Positions 52,978-62,738 of a DNA stretch of 64,000 bases are shown here, in pieces. Positions within the stretch are counted from its first letter, which is position 1; each line of letters opens with the position of its first letter. The translations under genes and the position numbers were made by a program. Origin of the DNA: Roseicyclus sediminis (GTDB lineage: Bacteria; Pseudomonadota; Alphaproteobacteria; Rhodobacterales; Rhodobacteraceae); assembly GCF_025515305.1 (NCBI RefSeq), contig NZ_JAOPHT010000001.1:419001-483000 (forward strand), read 5' to 3'. Below the pieces are notes generated by a model. That model made no database searches, was not told the origin of the DNA, and was given only the letters and a program-made list of their open reading frames with translations.

Positions 52978-54333
52978 ATGTCCGGAATTCCCCACGACCA
53001 TTACGAGCCGAAAGCAGACTGGGAGAAAGGTCTGGCCAAGCGGCTTCCCATCATGGGTCTGATCTACGACACGATCATGATCCCGACGCCCAAGAACCTC
53101 AACTGGATGTGGATCTGGGGCATCGTGCTGGTGTTCTGCCTCGTCATGCAGATCATCACCGGGATCATCCTGGTGATGCACTACACGCCCCATGTCGACA
53201 TGGCCTTCGCCAGCGTCGAGCACATCATGCGCAACGTGAACGGGGGATGGGCGATCCGCTACATCCACCAGAACGGCGCGTCGCTGTTCTTTATCGCGGT
53301 CTACATGCACATCTTCCGTGGCCTCTATTACGGGTCCTACAAGGCCCCGCGCGAGATCACATGGATCATCGGCATGCTCATCTACCTGATGATGATGGGC
53401 ACGGCGTTCATGGGCTACGTGCTTCCCTGGGGTCAGATGTCCTTCTGGGGCGCAACCGTGATCACCGGCCTGTTCGGCGCTATCCCCTTCGTGGGCGAGG
53501 CGATCCAGACCTGGCTTCTGGGCGGACCGGCGGTGGACAACGCCACGCTGAACCGCTTCCTCAGCCTGCACTACCTGCTGCCCTTCGTGATCCTGGGCCT
53601 CGTGGTCGTGCACATCTGGGCGTTCCACACGACCGGCAACAACAACCCCACCGGGGTCGAGGTGCGCCGGACCTCGAAGAAAGAAGCCGAGGCCGACACC
53701 CTGCCCTTCTGGCCCTACTTCGTGATCAAGGACCTCTTCGCGCTTGCGGTGATCCTGATCGCCTTCTTCGCGATCGTGGGCTTCATGCCGAACTACCTCG
53801 GCCACCCCGACAACTACATCGAGGCCAACCCCCTCGTCACGCCGGCGCACATCGTTCCGGAATGGTACTTCCTGCCGTTCTACGCGATCCTGCGTGCCTT
53901 CGACGGTGATGTCTGGGTCGTGATCCTCGCGGACTTCCTGACCGGCGGCATCGTCGACGCGAAGTTCTTCGGGGTTCTGGCGATGTTCGGGGCGATCGTG
54001 GTCATGGCGCTGGCGCCCTGGCTCGACACCTCGTCGGTCCGCTCCGGCCGTTACCGCCCGATGTTCAAGTGGTGGTTCTGGCTCTTCATCGTGAACTTCT
54101 TCGTCCTGATGTGGGCGGGCGCGATGCCGGCGGAAGGCATCTACCCCTACATCGCCCTGATCGGCTCGGCCTACTGGTTCGCCTACTTCCTGGTGATCCT
54201 CCCGCTGCTCGGCGTCATCGAGAAGCCGCTGCCGCAGCCCGCGACGATCGAGGACGATTTCAAGGAGCACTATGGCAAGGACGACGGCGGCCATGGGGGC
54301 GTGACCTCCACCGCAACGTCGCCCGCCGAGTGA
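52978..54333 (+). CDS. petB: cytochrome b of the bc1 complex
   Basis: 451 residues with eight membrane helices. The four haem-b histidines lie in [20 protein letters not shown] and [20 protein letters not shown], together with the earlier helix containing [14 protein letters not shown]. The ubiquinol-oxidation motif is intact as [18 protein letters not shown]. The length is slightly above mitochondrial homologues, as in Rhodobacter, with an extended acidic C-terminus. Confidence 0.97.
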   Translation: MSGIPHDHYEPKADWEKGLAKRLPIMGLIYDTIMIPTPKNLNWMWIWGIVLVFCLVMQIITGIILVMHYTPHVDMAFASVEHIMRNVNGGWAIRYIHQNGASLFFIAVYMHIFRGLYYGSYKAPREITWIIGMLIYLMMMGTAFMGYVLPWGQMSFWGATVITGLFGAIPFVGEAIQTWLLGGPAVDNATLNRFLSLHYLLPFVILGLVVVHIWAFHTTGNNNPTGVEVRRTSKKEAEADTLPFWPYFVIKDLFALAVILIAFFAIVGFMPNYLGHPDNYIEANPLVTPAHIVPEWYFLPFYAILRAFDGDVWVVILADFLTGGIVDAKFFGVLAMFGAIVVMALAPWLDTSSVRSGRYRPMFKWWFWLFIVNFFVLMWAGAMPAEGIYPYIALIGSAYWFAYFLVILPLLGVIEKPLPQPATIEDDFKEHYGKDDGGHGGVTSTATSPAE

Positions 54334-54350
54334 GAGAAAGGACGCTGAGT

Positions 54351-55169
54351 ATGCTCAGGAAACTCGCCATCGGCACCGCCACGGCCGCGACGCTTGCCCT
54401 CTCCTCGGGGGCGGCGCTCGCCGCCGGCGGAGCAGGTTACGTCGAAGACTACAGCTTCCCGTTCGAAGGGCCGTTCGGCCGGTTCGACCAGAACCAGCTT
54501 CAGCGCGGTCTGCAGGTCTACACCGAGGTCTGCGCGGCCTGCCACGGCCTCCGTTACGTTCCGCTCCGGACGCTCGCCGACGAAGGCGGCCCCGGTCTGA
54601 CCGAGGAAGAGGTGCGCGCGTATATCGAGATGAACTTCATCGAGGTCTACGACGAGGACATCCAGGACTGGCGCGCGGCCACGCCGAACGACCATTTCCC
54701 GGAATCGGCCCTGGAAAACGCGCCCGATCTCAGCCTAATGACCAAGGCGCGCGCGGGCTTCAGCGGGCCCTACGGTCTCGGGCTCAACCCGCTCTTCCGC
54801 GGGATGGGCGGTCCGGAATACGTCGCCTCGCTCCTGACCCACTACACGGGTACCGAGCGCGAGGAATTCGGCTCGATCCTCTATGGCAACGAGACCTTCT
54901 CGACGGGTTACATCGCCATGTCCCCGCCGCTCTGGGATGATGCCGTGGAATACAACGACGGCACGCCCGCAACGGTCGAGCAGATGGCGCAGGACGTCGC
55001 CGCCTTCCTGACCTGGACGGCAGAGCCCAAGCTGATGGCGCGCAAGCAGATGGGCTTCACCGCCGTCATCATGCTCGGCATCCTGTCGGTGCTGCTGTAC
55101 CTCACGAACAAGCGGATCTGGGCCCCCGTCAAGTCGCGGGCCAAGGGCGGGGCGACCCCAGCGGAATGA
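54351..55169 (+). CDS. petC: cytochrome c1 of the bc1 complex
   Basis: 272 residues. The signal peptide ends near SGAALAAGG. The haem-c motif is [17 protein letters not shown] and the axial Met is in [16 protein letters not shown]-terminal membrane anchor ([19 protein letters not shown]) holds it in the inner membrane with the haem domain in the periplasm. ATG 54351 follows AAAGGA. It ends the operon, 26 bases before a strong terminator. Confidence 0.96.
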   Translation: MLRKLAIGTATAATLALSSGAALAAGGAGYVEDYSFPFEGPFGRFDQNQLQRGLQVYTEVCAACHGLRYVPLRTLADEGGPGLTEEEVRAYIEMNFIEVYDEDIQDWRAATPNDHFPESALENAPDLSLMTKARAGFSGPYGLGLNPLFRGMGGPEYVASLLTHYTGTEREEFGSILYGNETFSTGYIAMSPPLWDDAVEYNDGTPATVEQMAQDVAAFLTWTAEPKLMARKQMGFTAVIMLGILSVLLYLTNKRIWAPVKSRAKGGATPAE

Positions 55170-55195
55170 CCGCCGCTCATCGCGAATGATCACGG

Positions 55196-55222
55196 AACGC
55201 GCCCCCTCGGGGGCGCGTTTTT
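55196..55222 (+). terminator. intrinsic terminator of petABC
   Basis: An 11-bp stem (55196-55206 with 55209-55219) of almost pure G/C with a 2-base centre, running into a TTTTT tract. It lies just before the end of the convergent thiQ gene (stop 55230). Confidence 0.92.
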
Positions 55223-55229
55223 CGTTCTG

Positions 55230-55919
55230 TCACATCCAGTCGCTGAGGGCCTCCGGCACCGCCTCCCGAAGTCCGGCCACAGGGCGGTCGAGCACAACGC
55301 ACCCCTCCTGCAGAAGCCAGACGCGGTCGCACAGCCGCTCGGCATCCCGAAGATCGTGCGTCGCGAGGAAAAGCGTCAGGCCATGCTCGCGGCAAAGCGC
55401 TTCGAGAAGGCCCGCCATGTCGTTGCGCAGCGCCGGGTCGAGTGCCGCGAAAGGTTCGTCCAGAAGCGCGACTGGACGGTCCTGCAACAAAAGCCGCGCC
55501 AGGGCCGCGCGACCCTGCTGACCGCCGGAAAGATCCGCGGGCCTTCGCCCGCCCATCCCGCCGAGGCCCACGCGGTCGAGCGTCGCCGCGACGCGCCGGC
55601 TCTCCTTGTCGTCGAGGCGCAGATCGGTGCGAAGGGCGAGGCCCACGTTCTGGGCCACCGTCAGGTGCGGAAAGAGATTGCCGTCCTGGAACAGGATGGA
55701 CATGGGCCTTTCGGCGGGCGGAAGGCCGGTGATGTCCTTCCCCTGCCAGCGGACATGCCCCCGGTCGGGAACCACGAAACCCGCCAACAGCGACAGAAGT
55801 GTGCTCTTGCCGCTGCCCGAGGTGCCCAGAACGGCGACGCGCTGGCCTTCGGGCACCTCTGCATCCAGCGTGAGCGTGAAGTCACCGATCCCGAGCCGGA
55901 CGTCTTCAAGCGACAGCAT
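55230..55919 (-). CDS. thiQ: thiamine ABC transporter ATP-binding protein
   Basis: 229 residues. Walker A is VLGTSGSGKSTLLSLLAG, the ABC signature ADLSGGQQGRAALARLLL, Walker B PVALLDEPFAALDP, and the switch His in LFLATHDLRDAERL. It is the ATPase of the ThiBPQ importer for thiamine and its phosphates. ATG 55919 overlaps thiP by 14 bases. Confidence 0.93.
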   Translation of the reverse strand: MLSLEDVRLGIGDFTLTLDAEVPEGQRVAVLGTSGSGKSTLLSLLAGFVVPDRGHVRWQGKDITGLPPAERPMSILFQDGNLFPHLTVAQNVGLALRTDLRLDDKESRRVAATLDRVGLGGMGGRRPADLSGGQQGRAALARLLLQDRPVALLDEPFAALDPALRNDMAGLLEALCREHGLTLFLATHDLRDAERLCDRVWLLQEGCVVLDRPVAGLREAVPEALSDWM

Positions 55920-57441
55920 CGACGCGCCCTCCCCGGTCGAAAGCCCAGAACAAGGCAAGCGCGAGCAGCATCAGGAGGACGGCGGCCCCCTCGGCATCGT
56001 CTGTCCGGTAGGACCCCATGAGCCGGTACATCTCCATCGGCAAAGTCGCCTCCCCCGGCGAGGAGAAAAGCGCGATGACCCCGAGATCGCCCATGGAGAA
56101 GGCGGCGGCAAGTCCGGCGCCGAACCCCAGGGGCCGCCGCAGGCGCGGCAGGATGGCAAGGCGCAGGCGGGTCCAGCCCGTCATGCCAAGCGCGTCGGCC
56201 AGCCTGCCCTGCCCCGCCTCGGCCGCCCGCGCCGCCGGGATCAACGCGCGCAGGATGAAGGGAAGCGCCACGAGCGCGTTGACGAGCCCCGTGACCGGAA
56301 GGGCGAGCGGCACGGGGTCGACAATTGGAAAGAGGATCAGAAACAACCCCGTTCCCACCACGAGCGGAGAGACCGAGATCGACAGCGCCGTGACCGCCTC
56401 GACCCCGCCGCGACCGCGTCCACCCGCCGCGAAAAGCGCGATCGGCAGTGCCATCGCCACCGTCAGGGCGGTTGACCCCAGCGCCACGACGATCGAGCGC
56501 AGCGCGGCCTCCCAGACCTGCGACGGAAGCCCGGGCAAGGCCGCCAGCCCTTCGAGCAGGATTGCCAGAAGCGGCAGGAGCAGGAAAACCGACGCCCCGA
56601 CGATGGACAGGACATCGAGGCCCCGCGCCACGGGGCCGTCGCCGGGCCAGGGCCGGGCCGGACGGTCGAGACCGAAGCCCATCTCTCCCCCCCGCACAAG
56701 GCCGAGCGCCAGAAGCCCGGCGGCCAGGCATATCAGCACCTGCACAAGCCCGAGCAGCGCCGCGCGCCCCAGGTCGAAGTCGAAGCGGAAGGCCTGGTAG
56801 ATCGCAAGCTCCACCGTCGTCGCCCGGGGACCGCCCCCGAGGATGAGCGCAACGGCGAAGCTCGTGGCGCAGATCAGGAAGATGATGGTCAGCGCACCGG
56901 GCAGGACCGCGCACAGGATCGGACGCTCGAAATGACGCCGCATGTCCCCGTCGGAAAAGCCCAGCGATGCGGCGAGGCGCATCCTCTCGGATGGAACCGA
57001 CAGCCAGGCCTGCAACAGCAAGCGTACGGCGAGCGGCAGGTTCAGGAAAACGTGCGCAAGGACGATGCCGCCAAGACCGTAGATCGAAACCGTGCCCATG
57101 CCCAACGCCTCGAACGCCGCATTCAGCCAGCCGGCGCGCCCGAAGATCGCCAGCAGCCCCAGGACCGCGACGATCACCGGCAGGATGAACGGGGCGCCCA
57201 TCACGGCGACGAGGAGGCGGCGCCCGGCGAACCGCCGCCGCGCCAGCGCGCGCGCCACGGGGATCGCGGCCAGCACGCTGAAGAGCGCCGACAGGGCCGC
57301 CTGAAGCAGGGTGAAGCGGATCGCGGCGAAATCGGCCGGCCCGAGCCGCCCCGGCCCCTCCGCCGCAAACGCCACCGCCACCAGCGGCCCGAGCACGGCA
57401 AGCGCGACGAGCGCGGCGAGAACCGCGCCCGTCCGTTCCAT
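55906..57441 (-). CDS. thiP: thiamine ABC transporter permease
   Basis: 511 residues with about twelve membrane helices, a fused double permease of the ThiP/FbpB type. The two cytoplasmic EAA-like loops read ERMRLAASLGFSDGDMRRHF and QGRLADALGMTGWTRLRLAI. ATG 57441 lies five bases after the thiB stop; GTG 57471, ten codons earlier and overlapping thiB, is an equally possible start. Confidence 0.92.
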   Translation of the reverse strand: MERTGAVLAALVALAVLGPLVAVAFAAEGPGRLGPADFAAIRFTLLQAALSALFSVLAAIPVARALARRRFAGRRLLVAVMGAPFILPVIVAVLGLLAIFGRAGWLNAAFEALGMGTVSIYGLGGIVLAHVFLNLPLAVRLLLQAWLSVPSERMRLAASLGFSDGDMRRHFERPILCAVLPGALTIIFLICATSFAVALILGGGPRATTVELAIYQAFRFDFDLGRAALLGLVQVLICLAAGLLALGLVRGGEMGFGLDRPARPWPGDGPVARGLDVLSIVGASVFLLLPLLAILLEGLAALPGLPSQVWEAALRSIVVALGSTALTVAMALPIALFAAGGRGRGGVEAVTALSISVSPLVVGTGLFLILFPIVDPVPLALPVTGLVNALVALPFILRALIPAARAAEAGQGRLADALGMTGWTRLRLAILPRLRRPLGFGAGLAAAFSMGDLGVIALFSSPGEATLPMEMYRLMGSYRTDDAEGAAVLLMLLALALFWAFDRGGRVDAVA

Positions 57442-57446
57442 CCCGG

Positions 57447-58433
57447 TCAACGGCTGAGCGCGCGTTGCCACGTCTCGATCGCCCCGTCGCGGACCGCCGC
57501 GGCCTCCCCGGCGTCATAGAGCAAGGCCTGCCCCGGCTGGATCAGCGTCTCGAATCCCTCCGGCAAAGCCTCGGCGGGAAGGGCGGCGGGATACATCCAG
57601 TTCGTCGTCGGGATCACCGACTGGAACCCTTCCGTCAGCATGAACGCGAGGAAGGCGCGCGCAAGCTCGGGCTGATCCGTGCCGGCCAGCACTCCGGCGA
57701 CCTCGATCTGCATGTAATGCCCCTCGGCGAAGGGGGCGGCTGTCTTGGTCGGGTCTTCCTCCGCGATCAGGTGGTAGGCGGGCGAGGTCGTGTAGGACAG
57801 GACCATGTCCGCCTCGCCGTCGAGGAACAGACCGTAGGCTTCGGACCAGCCGGGCGTCACGGTGACGATGTTGTCCGACAGACCTTCCCAGATCTCGCCC
57901 GCGCGGTCGCCATAAGCCTTCTGCACCCACAGCAGAAGGCCGAGGCCCGGCGTCGAGGATCGCGGGTCCTGGATCACGATGGACACGTCGGATGCCGCCA
58001 GTTCCTCGAAACTTCCGGGAACATCCTGCAACGACGTGTCGTGGACGAAGGCGAAATAACCCCAGTCGAAAGGCAGGAACAGCGGGTCGTCCCACGACAC
58101 GGGAAGCGTCAGGCCCGGTGCCTCTATCCCGTGGGGCGCGAACAGTCCGGTGGCCGCGGCGGCGGCCGTCAGGTTGGTGTCGAGCCCGAGAACCACGTCG
58201 GCCCCCGATCTCGCCCCTTCCAGCCGGATACGCGACAGAAGTGCCGCGCCATCGCCCGCGCCCACGAACTGCAGGTCACAACCGCAAGTCTCCTCGAAGG
58301 CGGCCTCGATCGCGGGCCCGGGGCCCCAGTCGGGGATGAAACTGTCATAGGTATAGACCGTCAGCACGGGCGTCTGCGCAAAGGCCGCGCCCGCGATGGT
58401 GGTCAATCCCGCTGCAAGTATGGTGTGTCTCAT
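57447..58433 (-). CDS. thiB: thiamine-binding periplasmic protein
   Basis: 328 residues with a signal peptide (MRHTILAAGLTTIAGAAFAQ). LTVYTYDSFIPDWGPGP and GADVVLGLDTNLTAAAAA are family signatures, and PFDWGYFAFVHDTS is part of the binding cleft. It is the first gene of thiBPQ and is preceded by a TPP riboswitch, so the operon should be repressed when thiamine diphosphate is plentiful. Confidence 0.95.
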   Translation of the reverse strand: MRHTILAAGLTTIAGAAFAQTPVLTVYTYDSFIPDWGPGPAIEAAFEETCGCDLQFVGAGDGAALLSRIRLEGARSGADVVLGLDTNLTAAAAATGLFAPHGIEAPGLTLPVSWDDPLFLPFDWGYFAFVHDTSLQDVPGSFEELAASDVSIVIQDPRSSTPGLGLLLWVQKAYGDRAGEIWEGLSDNIVTVTPGWSEAYGLFLDGEADMVLSYTTSPAYHLIAEEDPTKTAAPFAEGHYMQIEVAGVLAGTDQPELARAFLAFMLTEGFQSVIPTTNWMYPAALPAEALPEGFETLIQPGQALLYDAGEAAAVRDGAIETWQRALSR

Positions 58434-58497
58434 TTCACTCCTCCATGCGACGGGCGAAGTGAAGCCGGGACGTGTGCGTTTGGTATTCCGCATCCCG

Positions 58498-58592
58498 AAA
58501 CCTTCCCTCCGCCGGTCCTAACCGGTTCAGGTTCAACGGGTTCGCGCGTTTCCCCGCGCATCTCAGGCCCCTGTGGGCCACCCCGAGGTGGG
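58498..58592 (-). ncRNA. TPP riboswitch (THI element)
   Basis: Read on the minus strand, the conserved core is present: CGGGGTG, then GCCTGAGATG, then GAACCCGTTGAACCTGA and GACCGGCGGAGGGAAGG. The flanking ACCT and AGGT can close stem P1. It lies about 65 bases upstream of the thiB ATG, where it can control transcription or translation of thiBPQ. Boundaries are approximate. Confidence 0.93.
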
Positions 58593-58745
58593 GGCCACAT
58601 TAGCCGAGAGCGGACCGAGTGCAAGGCACAACGGTGCGTGTCGGCTGCAACACCTGTGACAGGACGCGACACATGCGATTGCATGGGAGTCGCCGATTGT
58701 GGATAACTTCGCCTGCCGCGGGGGAAATGGCACGAGGATCTCGTC

Positions 58746-59519
58746 ATGAAACCGCTTTGGCCGCTTGCCCTACTCCTGTTTGTCGCCGTGTCCGGGCCCT
58801 CCCGGGCGATCGAGCTCGACGGCGTGGAGCTTACACTCGCCTATGGCGATGCCAGTTCCACCACCGGGACCGAGGGCGACGGTGTGCAGGCGCTCGGCGC
58901 GGCGACCTTCTCGATCACGCCGCAGTTCGACCTGCGCTTCGGCCTGTCCTACGCAGAGGCATCCGCGAACATCGGGAGGTCCGTCGATGTCATGGGCCTC
59001 ACCGCCGACGCGCGCTTCCACTTCACCGACCAGGCCTATGCCGGCCTGTTCACGGCGAACTATTTCATCGACCTCCAGGTCCTTCCGATCGAGCCCGTCT
59101 TCCGGTACTCGGGCCTGTTCCTAGGCTACGAGGCCGGCGGCTTCTCGGTCGAGGCGTTCTTCGGCCACAGCGACTACGACAACCTCGTCCCCGATGGCGA
59201 GGTCATGGGCCTCAGCCTGGGATACAACTTCGGCAACGGTTTCGATGTCCATGGGTTCGCCAACACCGAGGACCTGGGCGGGCGGCAGCTCGACCAGAGG
59301 GGTCTCGGCGTCGGTTACTACCTCGACACGGGTGGGTCGGCGCCGCCCGTCTACGCGCATCTCACCGCCTCGCGCGGCGATATCGGAACGAACCGGATCG
59401 AAGCACTCAACCTCGGTGTCACCATCCCGCTTGGCAACGGCGCCCCGATCCACGGCCGGCGCGAGTTCGCCCCGCGTGCGCCTTACGTGAACCTCGCCTC
59501 GCAGCTCGCCGAATTCTGA
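58746..59519 (+). CDS. putative outer-membrane beta-barrel protein
   Basis: 257 residues with a signal peptide ([21 protein letters not shown]). The rest consists of alternating strands rich in Gly, Tyr and Phe ([60 protein letters not shown]), typical of a small outer-membrane barrel, though it ends LASQLAEF rather than in a strict barrel signal. A DnaA-box match (58698-58706) lies 40 bases upstream. No specific family recognised. Confidence 0.65.
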   Translation: MKPLWPLALLLFVAVSGPSRAIELDGVELTLAYGDASSTTGTEGDGVQALGAATFSITPQFDLRFGLSYAEASANIGRSVDVMGLTADARFHFTDQAYAGLFTANYFIDLQVLPIEPVFRYSGLFLGYEAGGFSVEAFFGHSDYDNLVPDGEVMGLSLGYNFGNGFDVHGFANTEDLGGRQLDQRGLGVGYYLDTGGSAPPVYAHLTASRGDIGTNRIEALNLGVTIPLGNGAPIHGRREFAPRAPYVNLASQLAEF

Positions 59520-59619
59520 GGCGCACGACGGCCTGCAGCCCGCCGTTCGCGCATGGCGCAGCTTTTCCTTGGGCCGAATTGGGGTTAGAGCGGCGGGACA
59601 AGCCAGCGAAAGGCGCGTC

Positions 59620-60720
59620 ATGTCGTTCAATACCTTCGGCCACATCTTCCGCGTGACCACCTGGGGCGAAAGCCACGGGCCGGCGCTTGGTGCGACAGTC
59701 GATGGCTGCCCGCCCGGCGTTCCCATCTCGGAAGAGGCGATCCAGCACTGGCTCGACCGCCGCAAGCCGGGGCAGAACAAGTACACGACCCAGCGGCGAG
59801 AGCCCGACGAGGTCGAGGTCCTCTCGGGCGTGTTCGAGGGTGTATCGACCGGTCAGCCGATCCAGCTGATGATCCGCAACACCGACCAGAGGTCGAAGGA
59901 CTACGGCGACATCGCCGAGAAGTTCCGGCCCGGGCACGCCGACATCACCTACTGGCAGAAGTACGGCATCCGCGACTACCGCGGTGGCGGCCGCTCCAGC
60001 GCGCGCGAGACGGCGGCCCGTGTCGCCGCGGGAGGCGTGGCGCGGGCGGCGCTGGCGGCGCTTTTGCCGGACCTCACGATCACCGGATACATGGTGCAGA
60101 TGGGTCCACACGCCATCGACCGCGGCCGGTTCGACCGCGACGAGATCGAACGGAACCCGTTCTGGACCCCCGATCCCAAGGCGGCGCAGGACTGGTCGGA
60201 GTATCTCGACACGCTCCGCAAGTCGGGCGACAGCGTTGGCGCGGTGATCGAGGTGGTGGCATCCGGCGTGCCCGCGGGCCTCGGCGCACCGATCTACGGC
60301 AAGCTCGACACCGACCTCGCCGCGGCCGCCATGTCGATCAATGCCGTGAAGGGCGTGGAGATCGGCGACGGCATGGCAGCCGCTTGCCTGACCGGCACCG
60401 AAAACGCCGACGAGATCGCCATGGGCCCCGACGGGCCGGTTTACGCCTCGAACCACGCGGGCGGCGTGCTTGGCGGCATCTCGACCGGGCAGGACATCGT
60501 CCTGCGCTTCGCGGTCAAGCCGACCTCCTCGATCCTGACGCCGCGCAAGACGATCACCAAGTCGGGCGAGGCGACCGAGATCGTCACGAAGGGACGCCAC
60601 GACCCCTGCGTCGGCATCCGCGCCGTGCCGGTCGGCGAGGCGATGGTGGCTTGCGTCCTGCTTGACCATGTCCTGCTTCATCGCGGCCATGTCGGGGAAA
60701 ATCGCGGGCAAATCGGCTAG
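59620..60720 (+). CDS. aroC: chorismate synthase
   Basis: 366 residues. It makes chorismate from 5-enolpyruvylshikimate 3-phosphate with reduced FMN. Signatures are [60 protein letters not shown] and [23 protein letters not shown] 59620 matches the family start. A 14-base GC palindrome (about 60755-60768) follows the gene but has no T-run. Confidence 0.97.
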   Translation: MSFNTFGHIFRVTTWGESHGPALGATVDGCPPGVPISEEAIQHWLDRRKPGQNKYTTQRREPDEVEVLSGVFEGVSTGQPIQLMIRNTDQRSKDYGDIAEKFRPGHADITYWQKYGIRDYRGGGRSSARETAARVAAGGVARAALAALLPDLTITGYMVQMGPHAIDRGRFDRDEIERNPFWTPDPKAAQDWSEYLDTLRKSGDSVGAVIEVVASGVPAGLGAPIYGKLDTDLAAAAMSINAVKGVEIGDGMAAACLTGTENADEIAMGPDGPVYASNHAGGVLGGISTGQDIVLRFAVKPTSSILTPRKTITKSGEATEIVTKGRHDPCVGIRAVPVGEAMVACVLLDHVLLHRGHVGENRGQIG

Positions 60721-60835
60721 GCGTTTCCACACGGGGGACGAACGGCCCAATGCAGGGCGCGCGCGCCCCTTAGTCTCGCCCGATTTCGATGGAATCATCT
60801 TGATGGTGATTTTCTGAAAATCGGGTCTGCCAGCC

Positions 60836-61516
60836 ATGCGTGAGACGTTCTGGAAAGATGAAGCTGGCGCCGTCGCCGTCGACTGGACGGTCCTCACCGG
60901 CGCAATCGTGGGTCTGGGCATCGCCACGACGACGCTCGTCTCCTCCGGGACCGGCTCGCTCTCCCGGGACATCGCGAACGCGCTTTCGGGAATGATGGGC
61001 GCGGCCGAGGCCCTGCTCTACGCCACCGGCTTCGAGACGGGATCGGCGGGCTGGCTGAACGGTATCGTCACGGACGGTTCGGACTTCGGCCCGATCCTCG
61101 GTCCGTTCGCGGGCGCGGGTGGGGCGATCGGCGTGGAGTCTACCTTCGAGATCCCCGAAGGCACCGAGGTTGCAAGCTTCACCTTCGACATGCTGGCCAT
61201 CGACAGCTGGGACAACGAGGAGTTCATCGTCTTCGTCGACGGAGAGGCCGCGGCTTCCCTGAACTTCCGCTACGGGGTGGACGGGATCACCGGCCAGTGG
61301 GTCAGCGACAATCCCGACTATTCCTTCGAGGTCCTGGGCGTCGCACCGCGCACCCATAGCGGCTACAACCCGGAGTGGCCGGACCAGGTCGCGACCGTCC
61401 GGCTGGACGTCACGAACCCCGGCCAGACCGTCACGCTGGGATTCGGATCGACCCTGAACCAGGAGCTTCACGACGAATCCTTCGCCGTCGACAACGTGAG
61501 TCTGAGCGTCGAATAA
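60836..61516 (+). CDS. pilin-like membrane-anchored protein with beta-sandwich-like tail (copy 1)
   Basis: 226 residues. The N-terminus FWKDEAGAVAVDWTVLTGAI followed by VGLGIATTTLV resembles a Flp/Tad prepilin. There is a Gly before the hydrophobic helix and an acidic residue (Asp) at the position five residues later, where Glu is usual. After a Gly/Ser linker, residues about 62-226 form a domain opening TGFETGSAGWLNG. It continues with IPEGTEVASFTFDMLAIDSW and DNEEFIVFVDG, and ends FAVDNVSLSVE, like secreted jelly-roll modules. No tad genes are nearby. It shares this layout with the next gene. Function unknown; a surface structure or adhesin is possible. Confidence 0.7.
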   Translation: MRETFWKDEAGAVAVDWTVLTGAIVGLGIATTTLVSSGTGSLSRDIANALSGMMGAAEALLYATGFETGSAGWLNGIVTDGSDFGPILGPFAGAGGAIGVESTFEIPEGTEVASFTFDMLAIDSWDNEEFIVFVDGEAAASLNFRYGVDGITGQWVSDNPDYSFEVLGVAPRTHSGYNPEWPDQVATVRLDVTNPGQTVTLGFGSTLNQELHDESFAVDNVSLSVE

Positions 61517-61681
61517 GGCGTCTCCATGGCCGACTGTCGCCCCTGAAGAACCAGTTGTCAGGCCTGAGTCCGCTCCGGTTCCCGTGGCGCGACAATGCTT
61601 TTTTTCTTCCCCGCGGATGCCTTTTTCCTGCCACAATTGGCCTCAATTAGGGCGGAACTGGGGAAGAATTAAGGATGTCTC

Positions 61682-62284
61682 ATGGAGCTCTTGCACAGCT
61701 CGCACGCGTCCGGTCGTCAATTGTCGGTTGACTGGACCCTCATTGCAATCACCACGGTGGCCGCCGCATTGCTGGTCGGAACGATGGTTCGGACGGGGCC
61801 GGATACGGTCCCGGGCGACCCGGTCCGCATGGGTGGCCTCCAGGTGCTCGCCGAGAACGAGCACCTCGTTTCATTCGAGGATTTCAGCTTTGGCGCCCAG
61901 GATTGGGACGCCGCCCGCCCCGCCGGTCGCATGACCGGCGTGCTGGGTCCCTTCGCGCAAGGTGCCGTGACGAAGGACTTCGTTCTTCCGGCCGATACCG
62001 CCCGGGTCGAGGTCGCCTTCGACCTCCGCCTGACCGGTGGCTGGACGGGCGAGGGCCTTTCGGTCTCGGTCAACGGCCAACCGGTGATCGAGGACCTGTC
62101 CCTTGCGCAGGCCAGCGGTGACGTCGTGATCCGCGACCGCGACGCCGAAGGCGGCTACAGCGTGTGGATCGCGCTGGACGATCCGGGGGCGGCGTTGTCG
62201 CTCCGGCTCGAGGCCACCGAGGGCGCGGGACCCACCTGGATGATCGACAACGTCTCGGTCGTCGCCTCCACCGCGGCTTCCTGA
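61682..62284 (+). CDS. pilin-like membrane-anchored protein with beta-sandwich-like tail (copy 2)
   Basis: 200 residues. A short basic/polar N-terminus leads to LSVDWTLIAITTVAAALLVG, again with the Val-Asp-Trp-Thr string seen in copy 1. The tail reads VSFEDFSFGAQDWDAARPAG, LPADTARVEVAFDLRLTGGW and TGEGLSVSVNGQPVIEDLSL, and ends TWMIDNVSVVAST, aligning by eye with copy 1. The helix lacks a clear prepilin Gly at the same spacing. It is separated from copy 1 by 165 bases, which contain an A/T-richer stretch and may hold a separate promoter. Confidence 0.68.
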   Translation: MELLHSSHASGRQLSVDWTLIAITTVAAALLVGTMVRTGPDTVPGDPVRMGGLQVLAENEHLVSFEDFSFGAQDWDAARPAGRMTGVLGPFAQGAVTKDFVLPADTARVEVAFDLRLTGGWTGEGLSVSVNGQPVIEDLSLAQASGDVVIRDRDAEGGYSVWIALDDPGAALSLRLEATEGAGPTWMIDNVSVVASTAAS

Positions 62285-62299
62285 GACCGGACGATCCCC

Positions 62300-62704
62300 T
62301 CAGCCGAGCGCCAGGTCCATCAGGGCCTGGATGCTCTCGGTCCGGGTGTCGGCCACGACCTGCCCGAGAATGGCGTCGCCACGCATCAGGATCAGGGTGG
62401 AACGGCGCTGCACCCCAAGGCTGCGGGCATAATCCGAACGGCCATGCGTATCCCAATCCATGCGGATGAAGGTGATCGCGCCGTCATAGGCCGGGTTCGC
62501 CCCCCGGAGCGCCTCGATCGCGCGCCCCTGTGCCCGGCAGGTGCCGCACCAGGGGGCCGAGACGTCGATAAGCACCGTTTCGCCGGCCGCGAGCCGCTGC
62601 TCGGGCAAACCCGGCGTGTAGGTCAGCATCTCTTCCGCGCTGGCCGCATGGGGCAGAAGCGCGAGGGCCGAGGCCCCGAGGAACACTTCGCGTCGTGTCA
62701 TCAT
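62300..62704 (-). CDS. exported thioredoxin-family protein
   Basis: 134 residues. A signal peptide (TRREVFLGASALALLPHAASA, start of a possible Tat type with two Arg) precedes a thioredoxin fold. The active site is DVSAPWCGTCRAQGRAIEAL with a CGTC redox pair; the usual cis-Pro position appears as QRRSTLILMRG, with Ser-Thr instead. GGAGGAA lies before ATG 62704 (a second ATG is at 62701). It is 34 bases downstream of ccdA on the same strand and is the likely periplasmic partner of that electron conduit. Confidence 0.85.
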   Translation of the reverse strand: MMTRREVFLGASALALLPHAASAEEMLTYTPGLPEQRLAAGETVLIDVSAPWCGTCRAQGRAIEALRGANPAYDGAITFIRMDWDTHGRSDYARSLGVQRRSTLILMRGDAILGQVVADTRTESIQALMDLALG

Positions 62705-62738
62705 TTCCTCCGGTTGGATGGGTTTTGGCAATTGGATG

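Noticed and set aside
60755-60768. GC palindrome after aroC as a terminator
   Set aside because: A self-complementary GC run without a T-tract in either direction; not counted as a terminator.
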